The notes under the pieces: model-generated | Told to the model about the DNA's origin: nothing | Databases searched by the model: none | The model's input: only the letters and a program-made list of their open reading frames with translations | Translations under genes and position numbers: made by a program | Assembly (NCBI GenBank): GCA_963718995.1 | Contig: CAVRAP010000021.1 | Coordinates: 62,001-126,000, forward strand | Origin: UBA4744 sp963718995 | GTDB taxonomy: Bacteria > Actinomycetota > Acidimicrobiia > Spongiisociales > UBA4744 | Reading direction: 5' to 3' | DNA: 64,000 nucleotides | Part shown: one piece after another, positions 24,522 through 33,114 of the stretch | Position numbering within the stretch: position 1 is the stretch's first letter | Layout of the letters: every line of letters starts with the position of its first letter

Positions 24522-25661
24522 TTAGAGGCGGCCGCTCTTCACGGTGAACCAGTAGGTCCGGTTGAAGAGCCAGGTGGCGGCATGCCAGAAACGATTCGGA
24601 CGAAGTGGGCGCGGGGGGCGGTCGTAGTCGAATACGAGCACCGTTGCCTTGCCGCCACCGACTTCGAACGGGCAGATCACAAGCCCGCGGTATCTCGAAC
24701 GGACCGGATTTGGGACGCGGCCCTCCACGGCCGCAATGATCTGTTCGGCGACCCGGGGAGCCTCGAAATGGGCCGTTGATCCGTTCTTGGACGTGGGGAG
24801 GTCGCTGGCGTCGCCAACGACGTAGACGTCCTTGGCTCCTCGCACGGCCAAGGTGCGCGGGTCGGCGGGGATCCATCCCTGCCGGGTACCGAGGCCGGAC
24901 GAAACTGCGATGGGCGCCCCTCGATTGGGCGGGATGCTGACCGCGAGGTCGAAAGGCTCCCTATCGCCGGTTGTTGAGACGAGGGCTCCCTCTTCTACCC
25001 GCTCCAGCGTGAAGTTGAGCCGGGAGTTGATGCCGCTCTTGGCGAAGAGATCGTCAACCATGCTCGCCACCGACTCGATCGGGAACACTCGATCGAGCGG
25101 AGAGACATACGTAATCCTGGTTTGGTCCCTGACCCCGAGCTTGCGCAGATACTCATCAACGAGAAGGGTGAACTCGACCGGCGCGGGCGGGCATTTGTAC
25201 GGCATCGGCGGCACGGACACGACCAGATTGCCCCCCGAGAAACCCCGCAGCGCTTCCCGGAGGCGTTCGGCACCCGCAGAAGAATAGAAATCGTGGGTGG
25301 TGTTTCGCATACCGGCGATCTCATCGCGGGCCAATGTTGCGCCGGTAGCAATGACGAGGTAGTCGAAATCGAGGTGATCTCCCCGGCTGAGGTCGACCCG
25401 CCGGTTGTCAACGTCAATGTGCGATGCCACATCGATGACCAGTCGAATGTCCCGGCGAAGCAGGGCGCGGGTATCGCGGGCCAACCAGCGGGCGTTGGCC
25501 TTGTCCAGCGCAACGTAGAGCCATCCAGGTTGGAAAACGTGCATACCGTTGGCGTCAACCAACGTGATGGATGCCTGGGTGCGATCGAGCCGTTTCGCCA
25601 GCAGATTGGCGGTGAGCAACCCACCGATCCCCCCACCTACAACAACGATCCTGGCCGGCAC
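24522..25661 (-). CDS. Sulfide:quinone reductase-like flavoprotein 2
   Basis: A 379-residue FAD oxidoreductase, a distant paralogue of the SQR-like protein at 21.8-23.1 kb. The N-terminal VVGGGIGGLLTANLLAKRL binds FAD. The redox Cys pair is kept: Cys157 in MPYKCPPAP and Cys330 in GLVICPFEV. The C-terminus (FWHAATWLFNRTYWFTVKSGRL) is aromatic and basic, consistent with membrane contact. No DUF1641 gene is attached. It is downstream of csoR and DUF302 on the same strand but a degenerate repeat lies between, so a shared transcript is uncertain. Substrate inferred to be sulfide or a related sulfur compound. Confidence 0.83.
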   Translation of the reverse strand: MPARIVVVGGGIGGLLTANLLAKRLDRTQASITLVDANGMHVFQPGWLYVALDKANARWLARDTRALLRRDIRLVIDVASHIDVDNRRVDLSRGDHLDFDYLVIATGATLARDEIAGMRNTTHDFYSSAGAERLREALRGFSGGNLVVSVPPMPYKCPPAPVEFTLLVDEYLRKLGVRDQTRITYVSPLDRVFPIESVASMVDDLFAKSGINSRLNFTLERVEEGALVSTTGDREPFDLAVSIPPNRGAPIAVSSGLGTRQGWIPADPRTLAVRGAKDVYVVGDASDLPTSKNGSTAHFEAPRVAEQIIAAVEGRVPNPVRSRYRGLVICPFEVGGGKATVLVFDYDRPPRPLRPNRFWHAATWLFNRTYWFTVKSGRL

Positions 25662-25699
25662 TCCGTCTCCTCTCGCCCTGAGGCTAGTACTCGAATAGA

Positions 25700-25772
25700 G
25701 ACCAGCAACCAGCTGCCAGTTTCCAGCGCCCCCAAACCCGGCACGGCCAATCGGCTACCGACTACCAGTCGG
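25700..25772. repeat. Degenerate heptamer-arm repeat, copy 3
   Basis: The left arm has four ACCAGC/GCCAGT-type units (25700-25728). The right arm (GGCTACCGACTACCAGTCGG) is decayed. It occupies the gap between DUF302 and SQR-like gene 2 and is the weakest member of the family. Confidence 0.4.
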
Positions 25773-25809
25773 AACATGCTGCGCAACTATCGGCGCTGGG
25801 CCAGCCGGA

Positions 25810-26208
25810 TCAGTTTTCGAGGCGGGCCAGGGCCTTTTGCAGCCGCCCCCGCGCCTCCGAGGCGATATCCTGCAGCTCGGGATTGTTGGAAATATCCGCC
25901 ATCAACTGCGGCTCGAGTGCGGCGATCACCGTTTGGTCACCTTTGACATACACGACGACGTTGCACGGAAGCAGCAGTCCGAGATCTTCCTCTGCCTCCA
26001 GCCCGCGATTGGCCAACGGTGGGTTACAGGCACCGAGAATCTTGTAGGGAGCGCGCTCCACACCCAGTTTCTCCTTGAGCGTTGCCGCAACGTCGATCTC
26101 AGTGAGAATCCCGAAGCCTTCACTTGCCAGGCTGTCGCGGATGGCGGCCTCGGCCTCCTCCATTGGTTGATTCGTCGTGACGACCATTCCATAACGGGTG
26201 TTTTTCAT
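25810..26208 (-). CDS. DUF302 family protein
   Basis: A 132-residue cytoplasmic protein with the full DUF302 fold: N-terminal YGMVVTTNQPMEEAEAAIRDSLASEGFGILTEID, then YKILGACNPPLANR and LLPCNVVVYVKGDQTVI. The Cys in GACNPP and the Cys in LLPCNV are conserved positions of the family. DUF302 genes often sit near metal or sulfur stress genes, and here the gene follows csoR by 12 bases in one operon. Its function is not established. Confidence 0.88.
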   Translation of the reverse strand: MKNTRYGMVVTTNQPMEEAEAAIRDSLASEGFGILTEIDVAATLKEKLGVERAPYKILGACNPPLANRGLEAEEDLGLLLPCNVVVYVKGDQTVIAALEPQLMADISNNPELQDIASEARGRLQKALARLEN

Positions 26209-26220
26209 GAGCGATCTCCC

Positions 26221-26490
26221 TTAGGCCAGAGTCATGAAGAGCTTCTCGAGTTCCTGAGGGGTGTAACCGGAAGCTGCCGCAGATTCTTCATCGAGCAGGC
26301 AACTCTTCAGGTGAGCGGCCAGCATTTTGTAGGCGACCCGATCGAGCGCCTTCGAAGCGGCAGCGATCTGTTGAACCACGTCCCGGCATTCACGGTCGGC
26401 CTCGACCATTCGGGCGATCCCGGCAATTTGGCCTTCGATCCTGCGCAGGCGCGGCATAACATCAGCGACCGTTGTTTCGTCCAGCTGCAT
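26221..26490 (-). CDS. csoR: CsoR-family metal-sensing repressor
   Basis: An 89-residue all-helical repressor of the CsoR/RcnR/CstR family. The sensing residues read Cys35 (RECRDV), His60 and Cys64 (AAHLKSC), the C-H-C set of Cu(I)-binding CsoR; the persulfide sensor CstR keeps the two Cys but not the His. Start MQLDETT at 26490 has a GGAGG site upstream. A perfect operator palindrome lies between it and the divergent P-type ATPase, so it should repress itself with DUF302 and perhaps the ATPase. Given the SQR-like gene nearby, persulfide response remains possible. Confidence 0.9.
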   Translation of the reverse strand: MQLDETTVADVMPRLRRIEGQIAGIARMVEADRECRDVVQQIAAASKALDRVAYKMLAAHLKSCLLDEESAAASGYTPQELEKLFMTLA

Positions 26491-26503
26491 CAAGACCTCC
26501 TTG

Positions 26504-26521
26504 CATACCCTACGGGGTATG
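26504..26521. promoter_or_regulatory. CsoR-type operator
   Basis: CATACCC-TACG-GGGTATG is a perfect 7-bp inverted repeat with a 4-nt spacer, the form expected of CsoR-family operators (C-rich/G-rich halves flanked by A/T). It starts 14 bases upstream of csoR and 69 bases upstream of the ATPase start, so it can serve both divergent transcripts. Confidence 0.75.
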
Positions 26522-26589
26522 TTACTGCCGTCGTGAGGTCGGTTCATACAAGGGGTCGGATCTCAGATGTCCTCTAGAGTTGGTGAGTT

Positions 26590-29273
26590 ATGACAACAGG
26601 GGAAGCTCCAACGCCGGTCGAAGCCTGGCATGCCCTGCCGGTGCGCGCAGACCGAGATCGATCTCGACACCAACCTGGAATTGGGTCTCACTGCGGATGA
26701 AGCCGCTCGGCGGCTGGTGTCGGTAGGGCCGAATGTCCTGCAAGCCGACTCAGGCCCTTCGCGATTACGACTCTTCTTCGGCCAGTTTGGCGATGCTTTG
26801 ATCTGGGTCTTGCTCGTGGCGGCCTTCATCAGCGGGGTCATCTTGAACGACTGGATCGACGCCGGCGTGATCCTGGCGATCGTCATCATGAATGCCACCA
26901 TCGGGTACACGCAGGAGAGTCGCGGCGGAGGAGGCCCTGGCGGCACTCAAAGAGATGACCGCTCCCGATGCCCGGGCGGTGCGGAGTGGCGCGGAGCGAC
27001 GAATTCCGGCTTCCGAACTGGTCCCGGGTGATGTGATCGTTCTCGAAACAGGCGACCTCGTACCCGCAGACGGGCGTCTGGCGAAGTCCGTTCATCTCAA
27101 GGTGGATGAATCGCTCCTGACCGGCGAGTCGTTGCCTGTGGAAAAGGACGTTCAAGACGTCCAGGAGGGAGCTTCGCTGGCCGACCGCAGATCCATGGTT
27201 TTCTCCGGAACGGCGGTGGCGGCCGGACGGGCCAGGGTGATGATCACTGCCACCGGACGAGCGACCGCGATGGGCCAGATTGCCGAGCTCTTGAGCGAGG
27301 AAGAACCCCCGACGCCTCTGCAAGTCTCTCTCGATCGGGTTGGCAAGCGCATCGGCCTACTGGCGTTGGGCATTGCCGGCCTGGTATTCGGGTTGGGGAT
27401 CCTGAAAGGATTCGATGCTCCTTTGATGTTCCTGACGGCCGTGGCACTGGCGGTCGCAGCCATTCCAGAGGGTTTGCCGGCAGTGGTGACCATCACGCTC
27501 GCGCGCGGTGTGCAGCGCATGGCCAGGGAACACGCCATCGTCCGACGGTTGCCTGCGGTCGAATCGCTCGGTTCGGCGAGCGTGATCTGCACCGACAAAA
27601 CCGGCACGCTGACCCAGAACAAGATCAGGGTGAATGAGATCGCGTTCGCCGATATGCGGCAGGTCCCTTCCGAGACCGATGTTGCAGACGAAAGAGTGAA
27701 GCGATTCACCCAGATTGCAGCCCTGTGCAACGACGGAGAACTGGGGCCCGCAGGACCGCTGGGTGATCCAACGGAGACGGCGCTGCTCCTCGCCTTGTCG
27801 GAGGATATGGGCATTGATCCTGGCCGAATCCGGGGCGAGCATCCGCGCCTCGACGAGGTTGCTTTCGATAGCCGTCGCAAGCGTATGAGCACGTTTCATC
27901 GGTGGGCGGAGGGCTATCTGCTGGCCACGAAAGGAGCCCCCGAGGTCGTTTTGGAGCGGGCCAGCATGGTTGCCTCGGAGGGCGGTATTGAGCCGATCCA
28001 TGATGAACGCCGGGCAGCTGCGATGGCGGTCGCGAACTCGATGGCGGAACAAGGGCTGCGAACTCTGGCTCTTGCCTACCGGGAACTCTCTGAGCGGCCG
28101 GTCGATCTCGAGGCTGCCGAGACTGATCTGGTCATCGTTGCCATCGTGGGGATGAGCGATGCGGTCCGCCCCGAAGCTGCCCCGGCTGTTGCTTTGGCCC
28201 ACGAGGCGGGTATCCGGGTCGTCATGGTGACCGGGGATCATCCTGTTACGGCTGAAGCGATCGGACGCGAGGTCGGGATTCTCGGTGAGACCGGCCGGGT
28301 CATGCCGGGTGACCGGCTGCGCGAGACGTCCGAAGAAGAACTGATCGCCCAGGTGGAGGCCAACGATGTGTACGCCCGGGTCGATCCGGTCGACAAGGTC
28401 AAGATCGTGCACGCCTGGCAAGCCCGGGGCGAAATCGTCGCGATGACCGGCGATGGTGTGAACGATGCTCCGGCCCTCCGGGCAGCCGATATTGGAGTCG
28501 CGATGGGGAGCGGCACGGCCGTCACGCAGGAAGCCTCGGCGATGGTGCTCACCGATGACAATTTCGCCACGATCGTCAGCGCGGTGCGGGAAGGTCGCGC
28601 CATCTTCGCCAATCTGAAGAAGGTCGTCTATTTCTTGCTGTCGTGCAACGCCAGTGAAGTCCTGGTCATGCTGCTTGGATTCTTGTTGTTCGGAGCTCTG
28701 GGCGAGCCGCTCCTCCCGACCCAATTGCTGTGGATCAACCTGGTTACCGATGGTCTCCCGGCCATAGCTCTCGGTTTGGATCCGGCCGTTCCCGGGATCA
28801 TGTCTTTGCCTCCCGATCGAGGTCGGGAACTGCTTTCCCCGCCCCGGTTGCTGAGGATCTTGGGCCAGGGATCGATTCTTGCCGTGGCCACGCTCGCAGT
28901 AGCGATCTACGGCCACTATCTCAAGGGAGCCGATTGGGAATATGTGCGCACGCTGATGTTCACCACCCTCGTCACCGTTCAATTGCTCCACGCGTTCAAC
29001 GTGAGGGCCGAGGGGCCGGGCGTGCGGGTAGTTGGGTTTGGGGGCAATCGGACCCTGCTCATTGCCGTACTCGTTCCCGTGATCCTGCAACTCGGCGTCG
29101 TCTATACCTCTTTTGGGAATCAGCTCTTCTCGACCGTGCCCATTGACGCAATTGAATGGTTGGTGATCATTGGTCTCACGGTTGCGAGTTTTCTGGTCGT
29201 CGCTGCAGCCGAACGGTTGATCCAGAAAAGGCGCTTTTCTGGAATGGTGGACGCATCGGTGTCCGGACCCTAG
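26590..29273 (+). CDS. P2-type cation ATPase (two frame disruptions)
   Basis: A P-type ATPase of about 893 residues when two +1 disruptions are removed. The phosphorylation site DKTGTLT falls near residue 335 and the membrane motif is AAIPEGLPAVV, which marks the Ca2+/Mn2+-type P2 group, like mycobacterial CtpF, not the CPC motif of copper pumps. GDGVNDAPALR is the hinge. The frame changes near 26644 (after MTTGEAPTPVEAWHALPV) and near 26924 (between IGYTQES and AEEALAALKEMT). Each is cured by removing one base in GTGCGCGCAG and GTCGCGGCGG. Everything after is intact. It is divergent from csoR and ends one base from the convergent histidine kinase. Probably a functional gene with sequence errors. 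Confidence 0.85.
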
Positions 29274-29274
29274 A

Positions 29275-30390
29275 TCAGGCCGGGAGAATCACCCGAACGG
29301 TGGTGCCGAAACCGGCCCGGCTGACGATTTCCGTGTCGCCGTTGGCATCGCGGGCCCGGGCCCGCAGATTGTCGAGACCCATGCCCCGCTCGACGGTGTC
29401 CGGATCGAAACCGCGACCCCGGTCTGCCACGGTGATGACGATGCGGTCGGCTCCCCGGTGCACGCTGACGGCGACCCGGCCGACGCCGGAATGGCGGAGA
29501 GCGTTGCTGGTTGCCTCCCGAACAACCTGGACAACGTCGCTGACCACCTCGGGTGGAAGGTCGCTGATATCGCCGGTTACTTCCAGATCGATACTGGCTT
29601 CATACGGCTCGGCCAATTGGCCGACCAGATCTGCCAACTCGCTCTTGAGGCTCCGACGTGTCCACACTGGTGGCCGCAGGTCGAAAATGAACTTCCGTAA
29701 CGAGGAGATCGCCTCGTCGAGTCGCTGCACGGATTCCGTGAGGTTCGCCTTCACCGTTGGATTCTCCACCTTCTGTCCGAGTGATTGCAGAGAGAGCCCA
29801 ACGGCAAAGAGATCCTGAATGATGGCGTCGTGGAGATCCCGGGCGATGCGCTCACGGTCCTCTACCACAGCGGCGCGCCGGAGGCGGCCGTGCATCCGGG
29901 AAGTAGCGATCGCCGATCCGGCTATCGCGGCCAGCGCTTCGACGAGTGCCTCATCGTCGCCGGTGAACCCGCCCGGCTTCTCCGTCAAGTAAAGATTGCC
30001 GAACGTTTCGGCACCCACCATGACCGGCACGCCAAGAAAAATCTCCATGGGCGGGTGATGCCTCGGGAAGCCGACAGAATCAGGGTGCTCGTTGATCCGG
30101 TCGGTCCGCACGGTCTTGGCGATGTTCGTGATCGTTCCCAACAACCCGCGCCCCTGAGGTGGAGCGCCTATGGCTGCCACTGTTTCCTGATCCAATCCGG
30201 CGTGAACGAACTGAATCAACGTGCCGTGTTCCCCGAGAACTCCGAGCGCGCCGTAGGCGGCACCGGTGAGGTCCAGTCCGGTTTCCACCGTGGTTCGCAG
30301 GACCGCCGTCAGGTCGGTTTGGCGAGTGACGGCTGAGGCTGCTGTGACCAACTTCGCCAAGCGGTCCGAGGGGATGATCGGTTGATGCAT
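29275..30390 (-). CDS. DevS/DosT-like GAF sensor histidine kinase
   Basis: A 371-residue kinase with one GAF domain (about 23-165) and a HisKA_3/HATPase module; the phosphorylated His is His187 in ARDLHDAIIQDLFA. The GAF part carries the HPDSVGFPRHHPPMEIFLGVPV and FGNLYLTEK segments typical of mycobacterial DevS and DosT, where this domain holds a haem that senses oxygen, NO or redox state. DevS has two GAF domains, this protein one. No membrane helix is seen. It is divergent from the DevR-like regulator, 127 bases away, and is its likely partner. Haem binding is inferred. Confidence 0.88.
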   Translation of the reverse strand: MHQPIIPSDRLAKLVTAASAVTRQTDLTAVLRTTVETGLDLTGAAYGALGVLGEHGTLIQFVHAGLDQETVAAIGAPPQGRGLLGTITNIAKTVRTDRINEHPDSVGFPRHHPPMEIFLGVPVMVGAETFGNLYLTEKPGGFTGDDEALVEALAAIAGSAIATSRMHGRLRRAAVVEDRERIARDLHDAIIQDLFAVGLSLQSLGQKVENPTVKANLTESVQRLDEAISSLRKFIFDLRPPVWTRRSLKSELADLVGQLAEPYEASIDLEVTGDISDLPPEVVSDVVQVVREATSNALRHSGVGRVAVSVHRGADRIVITVADRGRGFDPDTVERGMGLDNLRARARDANGDTEIVSRAGFGTTVRVILPA

Positions 30391-30423
30391 GTCGCCAGGC
30401 TAACCAGGGTCGACATCCATGAC

Positions 30424-30458
30424 GCATCGCCGTCCGGCCCGGCAACTGACGGCGACGC
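30424..30458. promoter_or_regulatory. Imperfect inverted repeat between kinase and regulator
   Basis: GCATCGCCGTC (30424-30434) and GACGGCGACGC (30448-30458) pair at 10 of 11 positions around a 13-nt loop. It lies in the 127-bp divergent region and may be an operator for one or both genes. It does not look like a DosR box. Confidence 0.3.
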
Positions 30459-30517
30459 CATCGCTCTGCAGTTCCGTTCCGAGAGGTAGCCTGGAAGCAG
30501 ACCAGGAGGCAACACGT

Positions 30518-31192
30518 TTGCGCTTATTGATAGTGGATGACCATGAGATCGTTCGACAGGGTTTGAAGACCCTGCTCGACGCCGAGGAGGACATTGAGGT
30601 TGTCGGGGAAGCCGGTACCGCCGAGGAGGGCGTCCGGCGCGTGGGATACGACTCGCCCGATGTCGTAGTCATGGACGTTCGGCTTCCGGACGCGACCGGG
30701 ATCGAGGCCTGCCGCGAGATCCGGTCGCGATGGCCCGACGTGAAGGTCCTCATGTTGACATCTTTCGCCGACGAAGAAGCCCTTTTCGCATCCATCGTCG
30801 CCGGTGCATCCGGGTACGTTCTGAAGCGAATCAAAGGCGATGAGCTGGTGGAAAGCGTCCGCCGCGTCGGAAGGGGAGAGTCGCTGCTTGATCCCACCAT
30901 GACCGAACGCGTCTTTCGCAAGATCCGTGGCGAAGAACCGGATGACCCTCTGCTGGCCAGGTTGTCCCCGCAAGAACGCAAGATCCTCGATCTCATCGCC
31001 GACGGCCTCACCAACCGCGAGATCGCTGAAGAGATGTTCCTCGCCGAGAAGACGGTCAAGAACTACGTGTCGAATCTCCTGAGCAAGCTCGAAATGACCC
31101 GGAGAACGGAGGCGGCCGCGTACGCGGCGCGGCTGGCAGCCCGCAAAGAGCAGCAGTATCCGCCTGAACAATGGGGGGAGCCACAACCATGA
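30518..31192 (+). CDS. devR: DevR/DosR-like response regulator
   Basis: A 224-residue NarL-family response regulator. The receiver domain has LLIVDDHEIVRQGL and phospho-acceptor Asp53 in VVMDVRLPD. The C-terminal LuxR-type helix-turn-helix contains GLTNREIAEEMFLAEKTVKNYVS, nearly the mycobacterial DevR/DosR recognition region including the LAEKTVKNYVS helix. DNA targets should therefore resemble DosR boxes. The TTG at 30518 is preferred because GGAGG stands 8 bases before it; an ATG far upstream would add a tail with no homology. The stop overlaps the universal stress gene start (ATGA), so the two are co-translated. Confidence 0.92.
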   Translation: MRLLIVDDHEIVRQGLKTLLDAEEDIEVVGEAGTAEEGVRRVGYDSPDVVVMDVRLPDATGIEACREIRSRWPDVKVLMLTSFADEEALFASIVAGASGYVLKRIKGDELVESVRRVGRGESLLDPTMTERVFRKIRGEEPDDPLLARLSPQERKILDLIADGLTNREIAEEMFLAEKTVKNYVSNLLSKLEMTRRTEAAAYAARLAARKEQQYPPEQWGEPQP

Positions 31193-31614
31193 TCATCGTT
31201 GTCGGGATCGACGAGTCGGAACCCAGCGAGCGGGGATTGCGGAGGGCCATCGAGCTGGCGACTGCCGTGAAAGCCGAATTGCATGTGATCCACGCGGTGC
31301 ACATTCCCGGCACACTGCTGGCCGTCTTGAACCAGGTGCCGGCCGACATCATCCAGTTAGAACAAGCCCAGCGTGACTCGGTCTGGGAGGCTGCTGAACC
31401 TCAGTTGGCCGAGGTGTCGATTGCCGTCAAGCGTGTCGACTTGACCGGATACCCGGCCGACGCACTCGTTGAGTACGCCGAGGGGGTCGGGGCCGAGATG
31501 ATCGTGATCGGGTCGCGCAATCGCGGCGAATTGGCGGCCTTGTTTCTGGGCAGCACCAGCCATCGAATCCTGCACCTCGCCCACTGCGATGTGCTGGTGG
31601 TAAAAGGAGGCTAA
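31189..31614 (+). CDS. Universal stress protein (UspA family)
   Basis: A 141-residue single-domain universal stress protein. It starts MIIVVGIDESEPS and ends with GSTSHRILHLAHCDVLVVKG, where the ATP-binding loop GxxGx9G-S/T of ATP-binding members reads GSRNRGELAALFLGSTS. Its start overlaps the regulator stop and its stop overlaps the next ATG, placing it in one operon with devR and the CBS-BON gene. DosR regulons of mycobacteria are rich in such proteins, though many are tandem two-domain forms. Confidence 0.92.
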   Translation: MIIVVGIDESEPSERGLRRAIELATAVKAELHVIHAVHIPGTLLAVLNQVPADIIQLEQAQRDSVWEAAEPQLAEVSIAVKRVDLTGYPADALVEYAEGVGAEMIVIGSRNRGELAALFLGSTSHRILHLAHCDVLVVKGG

Positions 31615-32252
31615 TGATGCGGGTGCTTGACATCATGAGCATTGATGTTCTGACGGTTTCGCCGGAAGATAGTCTCAAAGCAGCAGCACGCCAGATGGTT
31701 GAACGGGGGGTGAGCGGACTCCCGGTTGTCAATGCTGAAGGCAGGCTGGTCGGGATCATCACCGAAGCTGATTTCCTGGAACGGGAAGCGGACCGCAGCC
31801 ATCGCAGGCTGCTCGATGCTCTCATGCACAAACCGGATGCGGTTTCCGAAGCCGAGACGGTCGGCGAAGTGATGAGCACGCATCCGGTCGTCATCTACCC
31901 GGAAGCGAGTGTCACCGAGGCGGCCCGGGTCATGTCCCATCACCGCGTGAAGCGACTGCCGGTTGTGAACGATGAGGGTGAGCTTCAGGGGATCATCAGC
32001 CGGGGCGACGTCGTAACGGTGTTTACTCGTCCCGATGATGTCATCGAGGACGAGGTCCGGGAGGACATCATCGACCGGGTGTTGTTGCTGGACGGGGAAA
32101 GCCTCGACGTTCAAGTCGTCGACGGCATAGTCCGGCTGTCGGGTCGGCTGCCCACCCGAACCGACAAGCGTTTGCTCGAGGAGATGGTGCGTCGCATCGA
32201 TGGCGTCGTGAAAATGGAGAGCGACGTCTCGTTCGAAATCGACGACACGTAG
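31614..32252 (+). CDS. CBS-domain pair with C-terminal BON domain
   Basis: A 212-residue protein with two CBS domains (about 1-60 and 80-140; DIMSIDVLTVSPEDS and VMSTHPVVIYPEASV) and a BON domain (about 145-210; LDVQVVDGIVRLSGRL). CBS pairs bind adenosine nucleotides or other ligands; BON domains often bind phospholipid or potassium-linked partners. It overlaps the universal stress gene (TAATG) and ends the devR operon. A two-CBS protein (Hrp1) is a strongly induced member of the M. tuberculosis DosR regulon; the extra BON domain differs. Confidence 0.9.
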   Translation: MMRVLDIMSIDVLTVSPEDSLKAAARQMVERGVSGLPVVNAEGRLVGIITEADFLEREADRSHRRLLDALMHKPDAVSEAETVGEVMSTHPVVIYPEASVTEAARVMSHHRVKRLPVVNDEGELQGIISRGDVVTVFTRPDDVIEDEVREDIIDRVLLLDGESLDVQVVDGIVRLSGRLPTRTDKRLLEEMVRRIDGVVKMESDVSFEIDDT

Positions 32253-32296
32253 CCGGATTGTCTTCTCCGACCGCACGTCGCGACTGGCCGGGAGCC

Positions 32297-33085
32297 ATGC
32301 CCGGACACGTCTTCCTGGCCCACGCCACGGGGTTCTGCAAGGAGGTGTGGGATCCGGTGGTCGCCGAGGTACGGAACGCGGATTGGCAAGGATCGGTTAC
32401 CGCTTGGGACGCGCCGGGGCACGGTGGATCACCACCTGGGCCGGTACCTTTCGATTGGTGGGACACCGCCCGGGTTGCCATTGATGTTGTTCACGCAACC
32501 GAATCGGCCGGCCCCCGATTGGGAGTGGGTCATTCGATGGGCGGAGCCTCGCTCGTGATGGCCGAACTGCTGGTTCCCGGAACCATGCAGGGGCTCATCC
32601 TCGTTGAGCCGATCATGTTCCCGCCGCCCTTCCAAAGGGTTGAGGAGAACCCGCTCGCGGTTGGAGCGGCACGACGCCGGGCCTCGTTCGCTTCGCCCCG
32701 GGAGGCCCTGGCGAACTTTTCTTCGAAAGCTGCTTTTGCGTTGTGGGACAACCGTGCACTGCGGGGATACGTGGACGGCGGTTTGATCGAACGGGACGGT
32801 CGATTCTGGCTTGCCTGCGATCCGCGGGTCGAAGCGGCCGCCTACCGGGCCGGCATGGCGCACGGCGCATACGAGCGGTTGTCCGAAATCGGGTGCCCCG
32901 TCCTGATCCTGGCCGGCGGGTCATCGGAGACGCACCCTGAAGCCTTCGTCGCCCACCTGGCGGACTTGTTACCGGGGGGCCGCTACCAGGTCATCCCCGG
33001 AGCCGGGCACTTCCTCCCGATGGAACGACCGGACCTGATCGCCGGCCAGATCACTGATGAGTTTCGAAGGTTGGCCACCGCCTGA
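32297..33085 (+). CDS. Alpha/beta hydrolase
   Basis: A 262-residue alpha/beta hydrolase. The nucleophile elbow is GHSMGG, the oxyanion region is LAHATGFCKEVWDP and the catalytic His is in GAGHFLPMERPD near the end. A start at ATG 32297 with a GGGAG site is preferred; a TTG at 32258 is possible. It is near the menaquinone genes but its oxyanion motif differs from MenH, and a MenH-like protein is encoded 3 kb further on. Substrate unknown; esterase, lactonase or epoxide hydrolase are all open. Confidence 0.85.
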   Translation: MPGHVFLAHATGFCKEVWDPVVAEVRNADWQGSVTAWDAPGHGGSPPGPVPFDWWDTARVAIDVVHATESAGPRLGVGHSMGGASLVMAELLVPGTMQGLILVEPIMFPPPFQRVEENPLAVGAARRRASFASPREALANFSSKAAFALWDNRALRGYVDGGLIERDGRFWLACDPRVEAAAYRAGMAHGAYERLSEIGCPVLILAGGSSETHPEAFVAHLADLLPGGRYQVIPGAGHFLPMERPDLIAGQITDEFRRLATA

Positions 33086-33114
33086 AGCCCCCGACCAACG
33101 TAGAATGCCGAACC

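Noticed and set aside
26644..26924. Programmed +1 frameshifting in the ATPase gene
   Set aside because: No slippery stop-codon or pseudoknot arrangement is visible, and the same insertion type occurs in three unrelated genes, so sequence error is simpler.
27357..29090. 577-codon open frame antisense to the P2-type ATPase
   Set aside because: It mirrors the ATPase codons and shows no domain; a shadow.
32297..33085. Assigning this alpha/beta hydrolase as MenH
   Set aside because: A better MenH candidate lies beside menD at 36162; this one lacks the LHGFTQTG-type oxyanion motif.
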